Of a stretch of 64,000 bases of DNA, positions 48,906 to 58,299 are shown one piece after another; the stretch's first letter is position 1; every line of letters begins with the position of its first letter. Origin of the DNA: Salinicola corii (GTDB lineage: Bacteria; Pseudomonadota; Gammaproteobacteria; Pseudomonadales; Halomonadaceae); contig NZ_VTPX01000003.1 of NCBI RefSeq assembly GCF_008298015.1, forward strand, positions 316,290 to 380,289. The letters are read 5' to 3'. Position numbers and translations under genes: made by a program. Under the pieces are notes generated by a model. It was given only the letters and a program-made list of their open reading frames with translations. It was not told where the DNA came from and made no database searches.

Positions 48906-49178
48906 TCAACTCGTGGTGAAGCTCGCAGGCGCCGCGAGCGTCGCCTCCTCGACCGTGACATCGGTGACGTCCGCGGCCGGCGACCCCTCCCAAAGCTGAT
49001 CGATCAGTTCGGCGATGGCGATGGCTTCGCCATGGGCGGTTATCTCGACACGTCCATCCTCGAGATTGATCGCATGACCGGTAATGCCCCAGCGCTCCGC
49101 GTGACGACGTACATGTTCACGGTAGCTGACGCCCTGGACTCTCCCGCTCACCCAGGCCTTGATCGTCCGATGGGTCAT
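48906..49178 (-). CDS. acyP: Acylphosphatase
   Basis: This 90-residue protein hydrolyses acyl phosphates. The phosphate loop GRVQGVSYREHVRRHA carries the catalytic Arg (about residue 20), and the catalytic Asn is in AINLEDGRVEI (residue 38). The start has a strong GGAGGAGG ribosome site that lies inside the 3' end of the upstream yihY gene, and the two frames overlap by 62 bp on the same strand. Confidence 0.92.
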   Translation of the reverse strand: MTHRTIKAWVSGRVQGVSYREHVRRHAERWGITGHAINLEDGRVEITAHGEAIAIAELIDQLWEGSPAADVTDVTVEEATLAAPASFTTS

Positions 49179-50112
49179 GAGATGCCTCCTCCTTTGTGAT
49201 CACTTCATGGCGCACCGCCACGGCCGTATTGCGAGGAATGATGCTGCCGCCCTTGGCCAGGACATGGGTTCGGGTGAACGCCGCGCCGAACAGCAGGATC
49301 AGCGATGAGTAGTACACCCAGAGCAGCACCAGCACTACCGAACCAGCGGCGCCGTAGGTCGACGCCGTCGCGGTGTGCGCCAGATAGGCAGCGATGGCGT
49401 TGCGGCCGAGGATGAATAGCAGCGCCGTCACCAAGGCGCCGAGCAGTACGTCGCGATAGGAGAGCACGACGTCCGGCAACACCTTGAAGATAGCGGCAAA
49501 GAACAGCGTGATGACCACGATAGACAGCGCGAACTGAGCGATCTCGAGCAGAAACACGCTGCCAGGAACCCAGTCCCCGGCGTAGCTAAACGTCGCCTGC
49601 ACGATGACACCCAATATCAATGACACGAGTAGCACGAAACCGATCGCCAGTACGACGGCCATCGACAGTAGACGTTTCTTGGCAAATAGAAAGATACTGT
49701 TGCGATCCGGATTGGGCGCGACACCCCAGATGGTATTGAGCGAAAACTGCATCTGACCGAATACCGTTGTCGCACCAATGAGCAGCGTGACGAAGCCCGC
49801 TACCGTTGGCAGGATGCCCGAGGCTTGGATGCTCGATTGCGCGACGGCGCTCTCGATTGCGCTGGCCGCCGAAGGGCCGAGCGTATCCTGCAAGCGGTTC
49901 ACGATCTCACCGCGCGCCGCATCCTCACCCAGCCATAGTCCCACCACAGTGACCGCGATGATGACCGTTGGCGCCAGAGAAAAAAGCGTGTAGAACGCCA
50001 GCGAGCCAGCGTAGCTGAAGGCGTTGCGGTCAAGCCATAACTTGACTGAATCGCGAACGACGGCGAACCAGTATTTGCAGAAAAAGACGGCTTTGGAGTA
50101 GAGGGCTATCAA
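49117..50112 (-). CDS. YihY/BrkB-family inner-membrane protein
   Basis: This is a YihY (formerly RNase BN) family protein with six membrane helices and unknown function. I prefer the TTG at 50112, which has AGGGA at the right distance and gives about 331 residues; a GTG at 50211 would add 33 residues and has no properly spaced ribosome site. Family blocks are NAFSYAGSLAFYTLFSLAP, STYGAAGSVVLVLLWVYYSS and LILLFGAAFTR. A charged cytoplasmic tail (ITKEEASHDPSDDQG) overlaps the acylphosphatase gene. Confidence 0.88.
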   Translation of the reverse strand: MIALYSKAVFFCKYWFAVVRDSVKLWLDRNAFSYAGSLAFYTLFSLAPTVIIAVTVVGLWLGEDAARGEIVNRLQDTLGPSAASAIESAVAQSSIQASGILPTVAGFVTLLIGATTVFGQMQFSLNTIWGVAPNPDRNSIFLFAKKRLLSMAVVLAIGFVLLVSLILGVIVQATFSYAGDWVPGSVFLLEIAQFALSIVVITLFFAAIFKVLPDVVLSYRDVLLGALVTALLFILGRNAIAAYLAHTATASTYGAAGSVVLVLLWVYYSSLILLFGAAFTRTHVLAKGGSIIPRNTAVAVRHEVITKEEASHDPSDDQGLGERESPGRQLP

Positions 50113-50253
50113 GTCGAGTTCCCTATTGTCTGCTGTCACCGCGGGCGGTAAAGACGAACCTTGAATAATCGGCCTGTTACGACACACCCAGTCTAGACGA
50201 GATTTCCGCACTTCCCGCGCCAGCGGCGGAACGTCATCCGTACCGAGCGCGAC

Positions 50254-51171
50254 TCATGCACGCAGGAAATCGCTGGGGAGCTTCATCATGCGGCGCCACA
50301 GTTTCTCGACACCGGGCTTGTGAACCAGCGAGCATCGATACAGGCGAATTTCCAACGGGATATCCCAGTCGCTCCCCGCGGCGCGCACCAGCTTTCCGTT
50401 CGCCAGTTCGTCGCGGATGCAGAAATCGGGAATCCAGGCCAGCCCGACCCCCTGCAGGGCCATGCCCTTGAGCCCTTCCGCCATCGCCGTTTCGTAGACG
50501 GTCTTGAGGCGCATGCGCCCTGGCTCGTTCTTGAGCAGCATGCGGACACTGCGGCCGAGGAAGGCACCCTGGGTGTAGGACAAGAACGGAATCGGCCCGT
50601 CGCCATCGAATGAAAATCTCGGCTCGCCGGCGGCATCCGGAACGCTGACGGGAATCATCTTGACCTGCCCGATGGAGAACGAGGGAAAGATTTCGGCGTC
50701 CAGCTGCATGGTGGCGTAGGGGTCATGGTAGGCCAGCATCAGGTCGCAGTTGCCCTCCCGAAGGACGTGGATGGCATCGCCGACGTTCATGGCCACCAAC
50801 CGGGTGGGCAGCTCGCCGACGCCTTTCTGCAGGCGCGATATCCAGGGCGGATAGAAGGCCAGCGCCAGCGAGTGGGCGGCGACGATGTCCAGGGCTTCGT
50901 TGTCCATCGCGAGACCGCGGAGATGGGCCAGGCTGTCGTTGAGCTGCTCGACGATGTTCCTGGCGGTCACCAGGAAGAGCTGCCCTTCCGGCGTCAGGCT
51001 GACCGGCGTGGTCGAGCGGTCCACCAGGGTGGCGCCGACGGCTTGTTCCAACGAACGAATGCGCCGACTGAACGCGGGCTGCGTGACATGTCGCTGGCGC
51101 GCCGAAGCCGAGAAGCTCCTCGTGTTGGACAAGGCCACGAAGTCCTCGAGCCATTTGGTTTCTAGATTCAA
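50254..51171 (-). CDS. LysR-family regulator, HypT/YjiE-like
   Basis: The 305-residue protein resembles E. coli HypT (YjiE), a hypochlorite-responsive LysR regulator: N-terminus NLETKWLEDFVALSNTRSFS, helix-turn-helix RHVTQPAFSRRIRSLEQAVG, then IVAAHSLALAFYPPWISRL and MALQGVGLAWIPDFCIRDEL. HypT senses oxidant through methionines; Met residues are present but I cannot match them one to one. It is a single gene on the minus strand after cls, 61 bp downstream. Targets are unknown. Confidence 0.85.
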   Translation of the reverse strand: MNLETKWLEDFVALSNTRSFSASARQRHVTQPAFSRRIRSLEQAVGATLVDRSTTPVSLTPEGQLFLVTARNIVEQLNDSLAHLRGLAMDNEALDIVAAHSLALAFYPPWISRLQKGVGELPTRLVAMNVGDAIHVLREGNCDLMLAYHDPYATMQLDAEIFPSFSIGQVKMIPVSVPDAAGEPRFSFDGDGPIPFLSYTQGAFLGRSVRMLLKNEPGRMRLKTVYETAMAEGLKGMALQGVGLAWIPDFCIRDELANGKLVRAAGSDWDIPLEIRLYRCSLVHKPGVEKLWRRMMKLPSDFLRA

Positions 51172-51232
51172 TGGGGGCCTCCCGGCAACCCTTCATGCAT
51201 TGATGACGTCGAGCGCCACGCCAGTGGCATCG

Positions 51233-52663
51233 CTACTGTACGGGCGACAGCAGGTACGTGGCCCGTGACACCAGCTTGCGCCATAGCGGCCTCTCCTCGA
51301 GTTCGCGCCGGCTGACCTGTCGGCTATTGGCGAAATCCTGCTCGAGCATCTCGAAAACGGAGGCGGCAAAGACCTTGTCGGGAACGTACGCGGTGACTTC
51401 GAAGTTGAGCCGAAAAGAACGGTTGTCGAGATTGACCGTCCCCACCATCGAGGTGTGATCGTCCACCAACAGGACTTTCTGATGCAAGAATCCAGGCTGA
51501 TAACGGTATATCTTGACCCCGTTGCGGATCATCTCCGGCAAGAACGCGAAGGCGGAGAGAAAGACCAGCAGATGATCCGGACGCTCGGGAATCAGTACCC
51601 GGACATCGACGCCTCTGAGCGCCGCCAGTGTCAGCGCGTCCTGGACGCCGTGATCGGGAACGAAATAGGGGCTGGTGACCCACAGACGGTGGCGGGCGCC
51701 GTGAATGGCGTGTTGAACCAGAAGGCTGGCCGTTTCGCGCCCGTCTGCCGGGCCGGAAGGTACGATCGCCACATGTTGGGACGCATCGGGAATCTGCGTG
51801 GGCTTCCAGCCGAGAGCCAGGATGTCGCCGGTCGCCCAGTACCAGTCTTCCCAGAAGGCTTCCTGAAGCGCCAGCACGCTCGGTCCCTGGAGCTTGAGAT
51901 GCGTGTCCCGCCATCGTCCGTAACGTTCGACTCGCCCCAGATACTCATCGGCGACGTTGAGCCCACCGGTCCAGCCCACGCGGCCATCCACCACCACGAT
52001 CTTGCGATGATTGCGGAAGTTGATCTGGAACCGGTGGCGCCAGCCGCGTGACGAATTGAAGGCCGAGACCCGGACCCCCGCTTCCTCCAGATCTCTCAGA
52101 TAGCCTCCGGACAAACCGCGACTGCCGATCTCGTCGTAGAGGAAATAGACGTTGACGCCGTGCTCCGCCTGGTGGATCAGCTTGCGCTTGAAGGCCAGGC
52201 CGATCTCGTCGGCGCGCACGATGAAGAACTGGACGAGGATATACTCTTCGGCACGATCGATGCCTTCGAACAGGCTGTCGAAGGTGGCATCGCCATCGAT
52301 CAGCAGCTCCGCCCGGTTGCCTCGGGTCATCGGCATGCGGGCCAGCTCCTCGACCGCACGAATACGTCCGCTGACCGCGTCCGGCCGCGAAATGAACGAC
52401 TCCATGTTCGGCCGATAGCGCTGAAGAACCTGGCGCAGCACGGTGTCCCGCTCGCCCCGCGCCGAGACATAGCCATAGAACCTGGGCCGGCCGAATGTCC
52501 AGAAAATCGGCACGGCGATATAGGGAAAGCTGATCAGCGTCACGATCCAGGCGACGGCACCCTGGGAGGTGCGGCTGGACATCAGCGCCATGATCGCCGT
52601 GGCGATCCCGGCAACGTGGGAGACGAACAACAGCCAGCCGATCAATACGGTCATGTCCGGCAT
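51233..52663 (-). CDS. cls: Cardiolipin synthase
   Basis: The 476-residue protein joins two phosphatidylglycerol molecules to cardiolipin at the inner membrane. Two N-terminal membrane helices (LIGWLLFVSHVAGIATAIMA and GAVAWIVTLISFPYIAVPIF) precede two phospholipase-D HKD motifs: HRKIVVVDGRVGWTGGLN (about residue 227) and HQKVLLVDDHTSMVGTVNLD (about residue 405). Length and architecture fit ClsA. Cardiolipin helps halophiles adjust membranes to salt; control here is unknown. Confidence 0.95.
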   Translation of the reverse strand: MPDMTVLIGWLLFVSHVAGIATAIMALMSSRTSQGAVAWIVTLISFPYIAVPIFWTFGRPRFYGYVSARGERDTVLRQVLQRYRPNMESFISRPDAVSGRIRAVEELARMPMTRGNRAELLIDGDATFDSLFEGIDRAEEYILVQFFIVRADEIGLAFKRKLIHQAEHGVNVYFLYDEIGSRGLSGGYLRDLEEAGVRVSAFNSSRGWRHRFQINFRNHRKIVVVDGRVGWTGGLNVADEYLGRVERYGRWRDTHLKLQGPSVLALQEAFWEDWYWATGDILALGWKPTQIPDASQHVAIVPSGPADGRETASLLVQHAIHGARHRLWVTSPYFVPDHGVQDALTLAALRGVDVRVLIPERPDHLLVFLSAFAFLPEMIRNGVKIYRYQPGFLHQKVLLVDDHTSMVGTVNLDNRSFRLNFEVTAYVPDKVFAASVFEMLEQDFANSRQVSRRELEERPLWRKLVSRATYLLSPVQ

Positions 52664-52727
52664 CTTCCGCTACGCTGCATCACCATCCTCTCCGCCAAAA
52701 ATCGTTAGTCGAACCAACATCATACCG

Positions 52728-52760
52728 AAAAAAAGAGAGAGCCCCACAGGGACTCTCTCC
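52728..52760 (-). terminator. Rho-independent terminator downstream of fumarase
   Basis: On the minus strand GAGAGAGTCCC and GGGGCTCTCTC form an 11-bp stem (one T-G pair) with loop TGT, followed by seven T. It lies about 70 bp after the fumarase stop and upstream of cls. Confidence 0.92.
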
Positions 52761-52831
52761 TTGACGCGATCTCTTTGTTGAATAGTGCCCGGCGCCGCGG
52801 GCCCGAGCTCCATCGACCGCCACCTGGCCGC

Positions 52832-54340
52832 TTAGACCCGCTCGGCGATGATCTCCTTCCACCTGGCGGGGCCCGTCTGGTGAACCGACGTACCCAGATG
52901 GTCCACGGCCACCGTGACGGGCATGTCCTCGACCTCGAACTCGTAGATCGCCTCCATGCCCAGGTCGTCGAACGCGATCACCTCCGCCTTCTTGATCGCT
53001 TGCGCCACCAGATAGGCCGCGCCGCCGACGGCCATCAGATAGACCGCCTGGTTGTCGCGAATGGCTTCGATCGCCAGCGGGCCGCGCTCGGCCTTGCCGA
53101 CCATGCCCAACAGGCCGGTCTCCTCGAGCAGCGTCCGCGTGAACTTGTCCATGCGCGTCGCCGTGGTGGGGCCCGCCGGTCCGACCACTTCGTCGCCGAC
53201 CGGATCGACCGGCCCGACGTAATAGATGAAGCGATTCTTCAGATCCACCGGCAGGCTCTCGCCCCTGGCCAGCATATCGATCATCCGCTTGTGGGCGGCG
53301 TCCCGCCCGGTCAGCAGCTTGCCGGAGAGCAGCACGGTATCGCCGGGCTGCCACTCGCGCACGGCTTCCGGGGTGATCTCGTCGAGATTGACGCGGCGCA
53401 CGCCCTCGCCCACTTCCCAGGTGATCTCCGGCCAGTCGTCGAGCCTGGGTGCCGGCAGCTGCGCCGCACCGCTGCCATCGAGGCTGAAATGCACGTGGCG
53501 GGTGGCAGCGCAGTTGGGAATGATCGCCACCGGCTTGTTGGCCGCATGAGTGGGATAATCCTTGACCTTGATGTCGAGCACCGTGGTCAATCCGCCCAAC
53601 CCCTGCGCGCCGATGCCGCTCCGGTTGACCTTGTCGAACAGTTCCAGACGCAGCTCTTCGGCACGATTGCTGGCACCGCGGGCCTGAAGCGCCTGAATGT
53701 CGATGGGGTCGAGCAGCGCTTCCTTGGCCAGTTCCATGGCCTTTTCCGCGGTACCTCCGATGCCGATCCCCAGCATCCCAGGGGGGCACCAGCCGGCACC
53801 CATCTTGGGCAGCTGTTCCAGCACCCAGTCGACCACGCTGTCAGACGGGTTGAGCATGGCAAACTTGGACTTGGCCTCGCTCCCCCCGCCCTTGGCCGCC
53901 ACGTGAATCTCGACCGTGTCACCCGGCACCAGCTTGTGGTGGATCACCGCCGGGGTGTTGTCCCCGGTGTTCCGACGCTTGCCGTCGGGGTCGGCCAGCA
54001 CCGAAGCGCGCAGGACATTGTCGGGCAGCAGGTAGGCGCGGCGCACGCCTTCGTTGACCATGTCGTCGAGGCTCATGTCGGCTTCCCAGCGCACGTTCAT
54101 GCCGACGTGAACGAAGACCGTGACGATACCGGTGTCCTGACAGATCGGCCGATGGCCGGTGGCGCACATCCTGGAATTGATCAGAATCTGTGCGATGGCA
54201 TCCCGCGCGGCGGGGTTCTCTTCCCGCTGGTAGGCCGCGTGCATGGCATCGATGAAATCCTTGGGATGGTAATAGGAGATGTATTGCAGCGCGTCGGCCA
54301 CGCTCTGAATGAGATCCTCCTGGCGGATCACGGTCATCAT
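52832..54340 (-). CDS. fumA: Fumarate hydratase, class I (iron-sulfur)
   Basis: This enzyme hydrates fumarate to malate in the citric acid cycle. The start at 54340 (MMTVIRQEDLIQSVADALQY) has GGAG upstream and gives 502 residues. Cysteines that can hold the 4Fe-4S cluster are in RPICQDTG, GAGWCPPGMLG and IPNCAATRHVHF. The N-terminal alpha and C-terminal beta parts are fused in one chain, as in FumA/FumB (C-terminal block YYVGPVDPVGDEVVGPAGPT). It forms its own transcript with the terminator at 52728-52760. Confidence 0.95.
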   Translation of the reverse strand: MMTVIRQEDLIQSVADALQYISYYHPKDFIDAMHAAYQREENPAARDAIAQILINSRMCATGHRPICQDTGIVTVFVHVGMNVRWEADMSLDDMVNEGVRRAYLLPDNVLRASVLADPDGKRRNTGDNTPAVIHHKLVPGDTVEIHVAAKGGGSEAKSKFAMLNPSDSVVDWVLEQLPKMGAGWCPPGMLGIGIGGTAEKAMELAKEALLDPIDIQALQARGASNRAEELRLELFDKVNRSGIGAQGLGGLTTVLDIKVKDYPTHAANKPVAIIPNCAATRHVHFSLDGSGAAQLPAPRLDDWPEITWEVGEGVRRVNLDEITPEAVREWQPGDTVLLSGKLLTGRDAAHKRMIDMLARGESLPVDLKNRFIYYVGPVDPVGDEVVGPAGPTTATRMDKFTRTLLEETGLLGMVGKAERGPLAIEAIRDNQAVYLMAVGGAAYLVAQAIKKAEVIAFDDLGMEAIYEFEVEDMPVTVAVDHLGTSVHQTGPARWKEIIAERV

Positions 54341-54520
54341 CGGTCTCCTGCTGGTCACGGTGACTGCCCGACGGATCGATCGTCCGTGGGTCGGTAACTT
54401 CAAGGCCGCTAATCATACCCTAGAGAACGGGAATTGGCAGTTTGGTGTTGTTGTTTACGTTAAGAATGATAACGGTATAAACTTTGAACTATCTCTTTAT
54501 TTAAGAGCACCATTATCTGT

Positions 54521-54713
54521 CAATCCCGTCCGTCGCCGAAGGCGATCAGTAAACCTTGTCCCAGCAGTCGACCGCCGTGACCCGGCTTCGGCCCAGGCGC
54601 CCCGCCATCGACTCGATCTCGGCAAAGGCGAACCAGGCCTGAACCAACGGTCTGCCGACCAGCACCCTGCCCAGCCGATCCGCCACACGACGTATTTCCG
54701 GTCCTTCCGGCAT
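54521..54713 (-). pseudogene. nei: Remnant of nei (endonuclease VIII), frameshifted and truncated
   Basis: From the ATG at 54713 the frame reads MPEGPEIRRVADRLGRVLVG and so on for 55 codons, ending in VDCWDKVY and a stop at 54546. This is the N-terminus of endonuclease VIII, with catalytic Pro2-Glu3. Restoring one G in the TGGGAC run gives VDCWGQGLLIAFGDGRD, matching the next Nei segment (VETRGKALLTHF in E. coli). Similarity stops at the TGA at 54521-54523 and AT-rich DNA follows. The zinc finger and most of the enzyme are gone. It lies 21 bp after uvrB. Confidence 0.8.
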
Positions 54714-54734
54714 TCGAGCGTTTCCTGACCTCGC

Positions 54735-56768
54735 CTATCCCAGCTCCAGCAACCTGGCCTTGAGCGTCTGCAACTGGTCGCGCAGCTTCGCGGCCTGCTC
54801 GAATTCGAGATTCTGGGCAGCCTCGTGCATGCGATCCTCGAGCTTGCCGATCTCCTTGGTGAGCTGTGGCGCGTTCATCTGGCTCAAGGCCTCGCGGGTG
54901 TAGTCGCCCGGGGCTTCCGCCACCAACTGCTCGGTGCGCTTACGCCCGCTCTTGCGGCTGCCCGGCGCTTGCGCCCCTTCCATGATGTCGGCCACGGATT
55001 TGGTCACGGTCATCGGCGTGATGCCGTGACGTTCATTGTGCGCGATCTGCTTGTTGCGGCGTCTTTCGGTCTCGTCCATCGCCCGGCGCATGGAATCGGT
55101 GATTCGATCCCCGTAGAGGATGGCCTTGCCGTGGGCGTTACGCGCGGCCCGTCCGATCGTCTGGATCAACGAGCGCTCGGCACGCAGGAAGCCCTCCTTG
55201 TCGGCGTCGAGAATGGCGACCAGCGATACCTCGGGGATGTCGAGCCCCTCACGCAGCAGGTTGATGCCGACCAGCACATCGAACTTGCCCAGGCGAAGAT
55301 CGCGAATGATCTCGACCCGTTCCACCGTGTCGATATCCGAGTGGAGGTAGCGAACCCGAATGTCGTGTTCGTCGAAATACTCGGTCAGATCCTCGGCCAT
55401 GCGCTTGGTCAGGGTGGTGACCAGCACCCGCTCGCCGACATCCACGCGCAAACGGATCTCGGAGAGCAGATCATCGACCTGGGTCGTGGCCGGACGCACC
55501 TCGATCTGCGGGTCGACCAGCCCGGTGGGACGCACGACCTGCTCGACGACCTGGCCCGCGTGTTCCGCCTCGTACGGTCCCGGCGTGGCCGAGACGAACA
55601 CCGTCTGCGGTACGATGCCCTCCCACTCCTCGAACGTCATCGGTCGGTTGTCCAGCGCCGACGGCAGGCGAAAGCCGTACTCGACCAGCGTCTCCTTGCG
55701 CGACCGGTCGCCGCGGTACATGCCGCCGACCTGCGGCACGCTGACGTGGGACTCGTCGATGAACAGCAGGGCGTCGTCCGGCAGGTAGTCGAAGAACGTC
55801 GGCGGCGCCTGCCCCGGCGCGCGCCCGGAAAGATAGCGGGAGTAGTTCTCGATGCCGTTGCAGTAACCCAGCTCCAGCATCATCTCGATATCGTAGAGCG
55901 TGCGCTGCTCGAGCCGCTGCGCTTCGACCAGGCGCTCGTGCTTGCGCAGGTACTCGAGCCGGTCCGCCAGCTCCTGCTTGATCGACTCGATCGCGCCGAG
56001 GATGGTATCCCGTGGCGTGACGTAGTGGCTCTTGGGGTAGATGGTCATGCGTGGCACCTGACCGCGCACCTCCCCGGTCAGCGGATCGAACAGTCGGATC
56101 GAGTCGATCTCGTCGTCGAACAGCTCGATCCGCACGCCTTCGTCCTCGGCGTCCGCCGGGAAGACATCGATGACGTCGCCGCGAACCCGGTACGTGCCAC
56201 GGCGGAAGTCGGCATCGTTGCGGGTGTACTGGAGTTCCGCCAGCCGGCGCAGAAAGCTGCGCTGGTCGATCTGCTCGCCGCGATTGAAGTGCAGGCGCAT
56301 CTTCATGTACTGCTCGGGATCGCCCAGGCCGTAGATCGCGGAAACCGATACCACGATCAACGCGTCGCGACGCTCCAGCAGCGCCTTGGTCGCGGAGAGC
56401 CGCATCTGCTCGATATGGTCGTTGATCGAGGCGTCCTTCTCGATGAACGTATCCGACGACGGCACATAGGCTTCCGGCTGGTAGTAGTCGTAGTACGAGA
56501 CAAAATACTCGACCGCGTTGTCCGGGAAGAAGCTCTTGAACTCGCCGTAGAGCTGGGCCGCCAGGGTCTTGTTCGGCGCCAGCACGATGGTCGGGCGCTG
56601 CAGCGTCTCGACGACATTGGCCATGGTGAAGGTCTTGCCCGACCCGGTGACGCCGAGCAGCGTCTGATGCGACAGACCGGCACCCAGGCCGCGGACCAGC
56701 CCCTCGATGGCGGCCGGCTGGTCTCCCGCCGGACGATACTTGGATTGAATCTTGAAAGGTTTGTTCAT
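54735..56768 (-). CDS. uvrB: Excinuclease ABC subunit B
   Basis: UvrB verifies damage and loads UvrC in nucleotide excision repair. The 677-residue protein has Walker [14 protein letters not shown], the Tyr-rich beta-hairpin [17 protein letters not shown], Walker B in [18 protein letters not shown], helicase motifs ([37 protein letters not shown]) and the C-terminal UVR domain ([20 protein letters not shown]). Full length. A decayed nei follows it. Confidence 0.97.
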   Translation of the reverse strand: MNKPFKIQSKYRPAGDQPAAIEGLVRGLGAGLSHQTLLGVTGSGKTFTMANVVETLQRPTIVLAPNKTLAAQLYGEFKSFFPDNAVEYFVSYYDYYQPEAYVPSSDTFIEKDASINDHIEQMRLSATKALLERRDALIVVSVSAIYGLGDPEQYMKMRLHFNRGEQIDQRSFLRRLAELQYTRNDADFRRGTYRVRGDVIDVFPADAEDEGVRIELFDDEIDSIRLFDPLTGEVRGQVPRMTIYPKSHYVTPRDTILGAIESIKQELADRLEYLRKHERLVEAQRLEQRTLYDIEMMLELGYCNGIENYSRYLSGRAPGQAPPTFFDYLPDDALLFIDESHVSVPQVGGMYRGDRSRKETLVEYGFRLPSALDNRPMTFEEWEGIVPQTVFVSATPGPYEAEHAGQVVEQVVRPTGLVDPQIEVRPATTQVDDLLSEIRLRVDVGERVLVTTLTKRMAEDLTEYFDEHDIRVRYLHSDIDTVERVEIIRDLRLGKFDVLVGINLLREGLDIPEVSLVAILDADKEGFLRAERSLIQTIGRAARNAHGKAILYGDRITDSMRRAMDETERRRNKQIAHNERHGITPMTVTKSVADIMEGAQAPGSRKSGRKRTEQLVAEAPGDYTREALSQMNAPQLTKEIGKLEDRMHEAAQNLEFEQAAKLRDQLQTLKARLLELG

Positions 56769-56850
56769 GGTGACTAATTAGGGTCCAAACTATCGTCATT
56801 CAAGGGCGGGATGGTGATTTCGAGTGCCAGCGCTCGGGGACGAGCCAAGA

Positions 56851-57048
56851 TCACCGTGCGGTAAATCCCGATTTCAGCGCCTCCACCGCCGCGATCAAGG
56901 CGTCGCGACTGACACGCCCTTCGACCTCGGCCCACTCCCGGCCGATATCGACGCTTTCGACGCCATCCACCATCATCAGGGCGGTCGTGACGCGATTGAG
57001 GTCTTCCGGCGTCGATACGCCGCTCAGCGTGAGATTGATATGTGACAT
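56851..57048 (-). CDS. Small HMA-like protein without CxxC
   Basis: The start at 57048 (MSHINLTLSGVSTPEDLNRV) has AGAG upstream and gives 65 residues; the frame runs upstream to 57243 without similarity. Length and pattern (SGVSTPEDLNRVTTALMMVD, GVESVDIGREWAEVEG, ALIAAVEAL) follow the ferredoxin-like heavy-metal-associated fold of CopZ/MerP. The metal loop GMxCxxC is replaced by GVSTPED and there is no cysteine, so it cannot bind copper in the usual way. It is divergent from ygfZ. Confidence 0.7.
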   Translation of the reverse strand: MSHINLTLSGVSTPEDLNRVTTALMMVDGVESVDIGREWAEVEGRVSRDALIAAVEALKSGFTAR

Positions 57049-57224
57049 ACGAGGCTCTCCACAACGGTCTTCCACGACGATTTCAGGCAGACAGCATAGA
57101 CTAGCATGTCGTTTGCGCGACCTGGCGTTGCAATACCCGAACATCGCCGCCATCTTGAGGCCAGACGCCACACTCAGGTACCCCTCCACGCCGGTACCGA
57201 CAACCAGTTCACAGGAGGAATCGG

Positions 57225-58283
57225 ATGGACGATTGGCTGGCACATCTCACGGCCCTGGGCGGGCGCCAGTCGGGTGATCGCGACTGGGCCTTTCCGAACG
57301 GCGATAACGGTTCCGCCATTGACGGTGAACATCTGGTACCGCTGACCCACCTGAGCATCCTCGAGTGCGACGGTCCCGATGCAGCTCGCTTCCTGCAGGG
57401 CCAGACGAGCGCCAACGTCGAACATGCGGATGGTGACTTCGCGCCCTTGACCGCCTTCTGCACGCCGAAGGGGCGCATGATCGCCAATGCCGAAGTGCTC
57501 AGGGTATCCGCCGAACGCTACTGGCTGCTGCTGCACGCCTCCCTGGCTGCCTCGCTGGCGACCCAGCTTGGCAAATACGCCCCTTTCTACAAGGTGAAGC
57601 TGAGCCATCGCGAGGACCTGGCCCTGATCGGCATGATCGGGAGCCCGGCGTCGTGGGCGAGCGCGGCCGGCGTGGCCGACCTGCCCCGTCTCGACTGGCA
57701 CATGACCCAGCAAGACGGCACCGTCGCCCTGCGTCAGCCCGCCGGTCGATCCCGCGTGATGCTGGTTCTGCCAGCGTCCGAGGCCGCGGCACGGTGGGAG
57801 TCGTTGAGCCGGTCCGCCAGCGTCGCGGATACGGCCCTGTGGCGGCGTGCGGATGTCGATGCCGGCATCGCCTGGCTCACCGCCGATCACAGCGACGCCT
57901 TTCTGCCGCAGATGATCAACTGGGAAGCCTTGGGCGGCATCAGCTTCCGCAAGGGCTGCTACACCGGGCAGGAAGTGGTGGCGCGGGCGCATTTCCGGGG
58001 TCAGGTCAAACGGCGCCTGCGGATCGCCAGCGTCGAGGGCACCTCGCCACCCGGCATCGGCGAGGAGATCCGCAACGCCGAGGCCAAGCGCGTGGGCGAG
58101 ATATTCCAGGCAGTGAACGGCGACAATCTGGAGGAGTGCTCCGTCCTGGCCGTGCTCAACACCAACCAGGACGAGGAGTCGGAACTGTTCGTCGGCGAGC
58201 GCAGACTGGTGTTGCGCGATCTGCCCTATCCGCTCGAACGTCTCGATCCCGAATCCGTCGCCAACGGGAACGTGACCGCCTGA
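57225..58283 (+). CDS. ygfZ: Folate-binding Fe-S maintenance protein YgfZ
   Basis: YgfZ is a folate-dependent protein needed for some Fe-S enzymes. The 352-residue protein has the GcvT-like fold (SILECDGPDAARFLQGQTSA, FCTPKGRMIANAEVLRV) and the family signature FRKGCYTGQEVVAR with the essential Cys245. The start has AGGAGG 8 bp upstream. It is convergent with tatD. Confidence 0.94.
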   Translation: MDDWLAHLTALGGRQSGDRDWAFPNGDNGSAIDGEHLVPLTHLSILECDGPDAARFLQGQTSANVEHADGDFAPLTAFCTPKGRMIANAEVLRVSAERYWLLLHASLAASLATQLGKYAPFYKVKLSHREDLALIGMIGSPASWASAAGVADLPRLDWHMTQQDGTVALRQPAGRSRVMLVLPASEAAARWESLSRSASVADTALWRRADVDAGIAWLTADHSDAFLPQMINWEALGGISFRKGCYTGQEVVARAHFRGQVKRRLRIASVEGTSPPGIGEEIRNAEAKRVGEIFQAVNGDNLEECSVLAVLNTNQDEESELFVGERRLVLRDLPYPLERLDPESVANGNVTA

Positions 58284-58299
58284 CGACGTCAGCGTCCAC

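Noticed and set aside
54497-54688. 63-codon minus-strand frame between fumarase and uvrB
   Set aside because: It is a wrong-frame reading of the nei remnant.
54825-56777. 650-codon open frame on the plus strand opposite uvrB
   Set aside because: It is an antisense shadow of uvrB in high-GC DNA, has no recognisable domain, and its composition is that of reverse-complemented codons.
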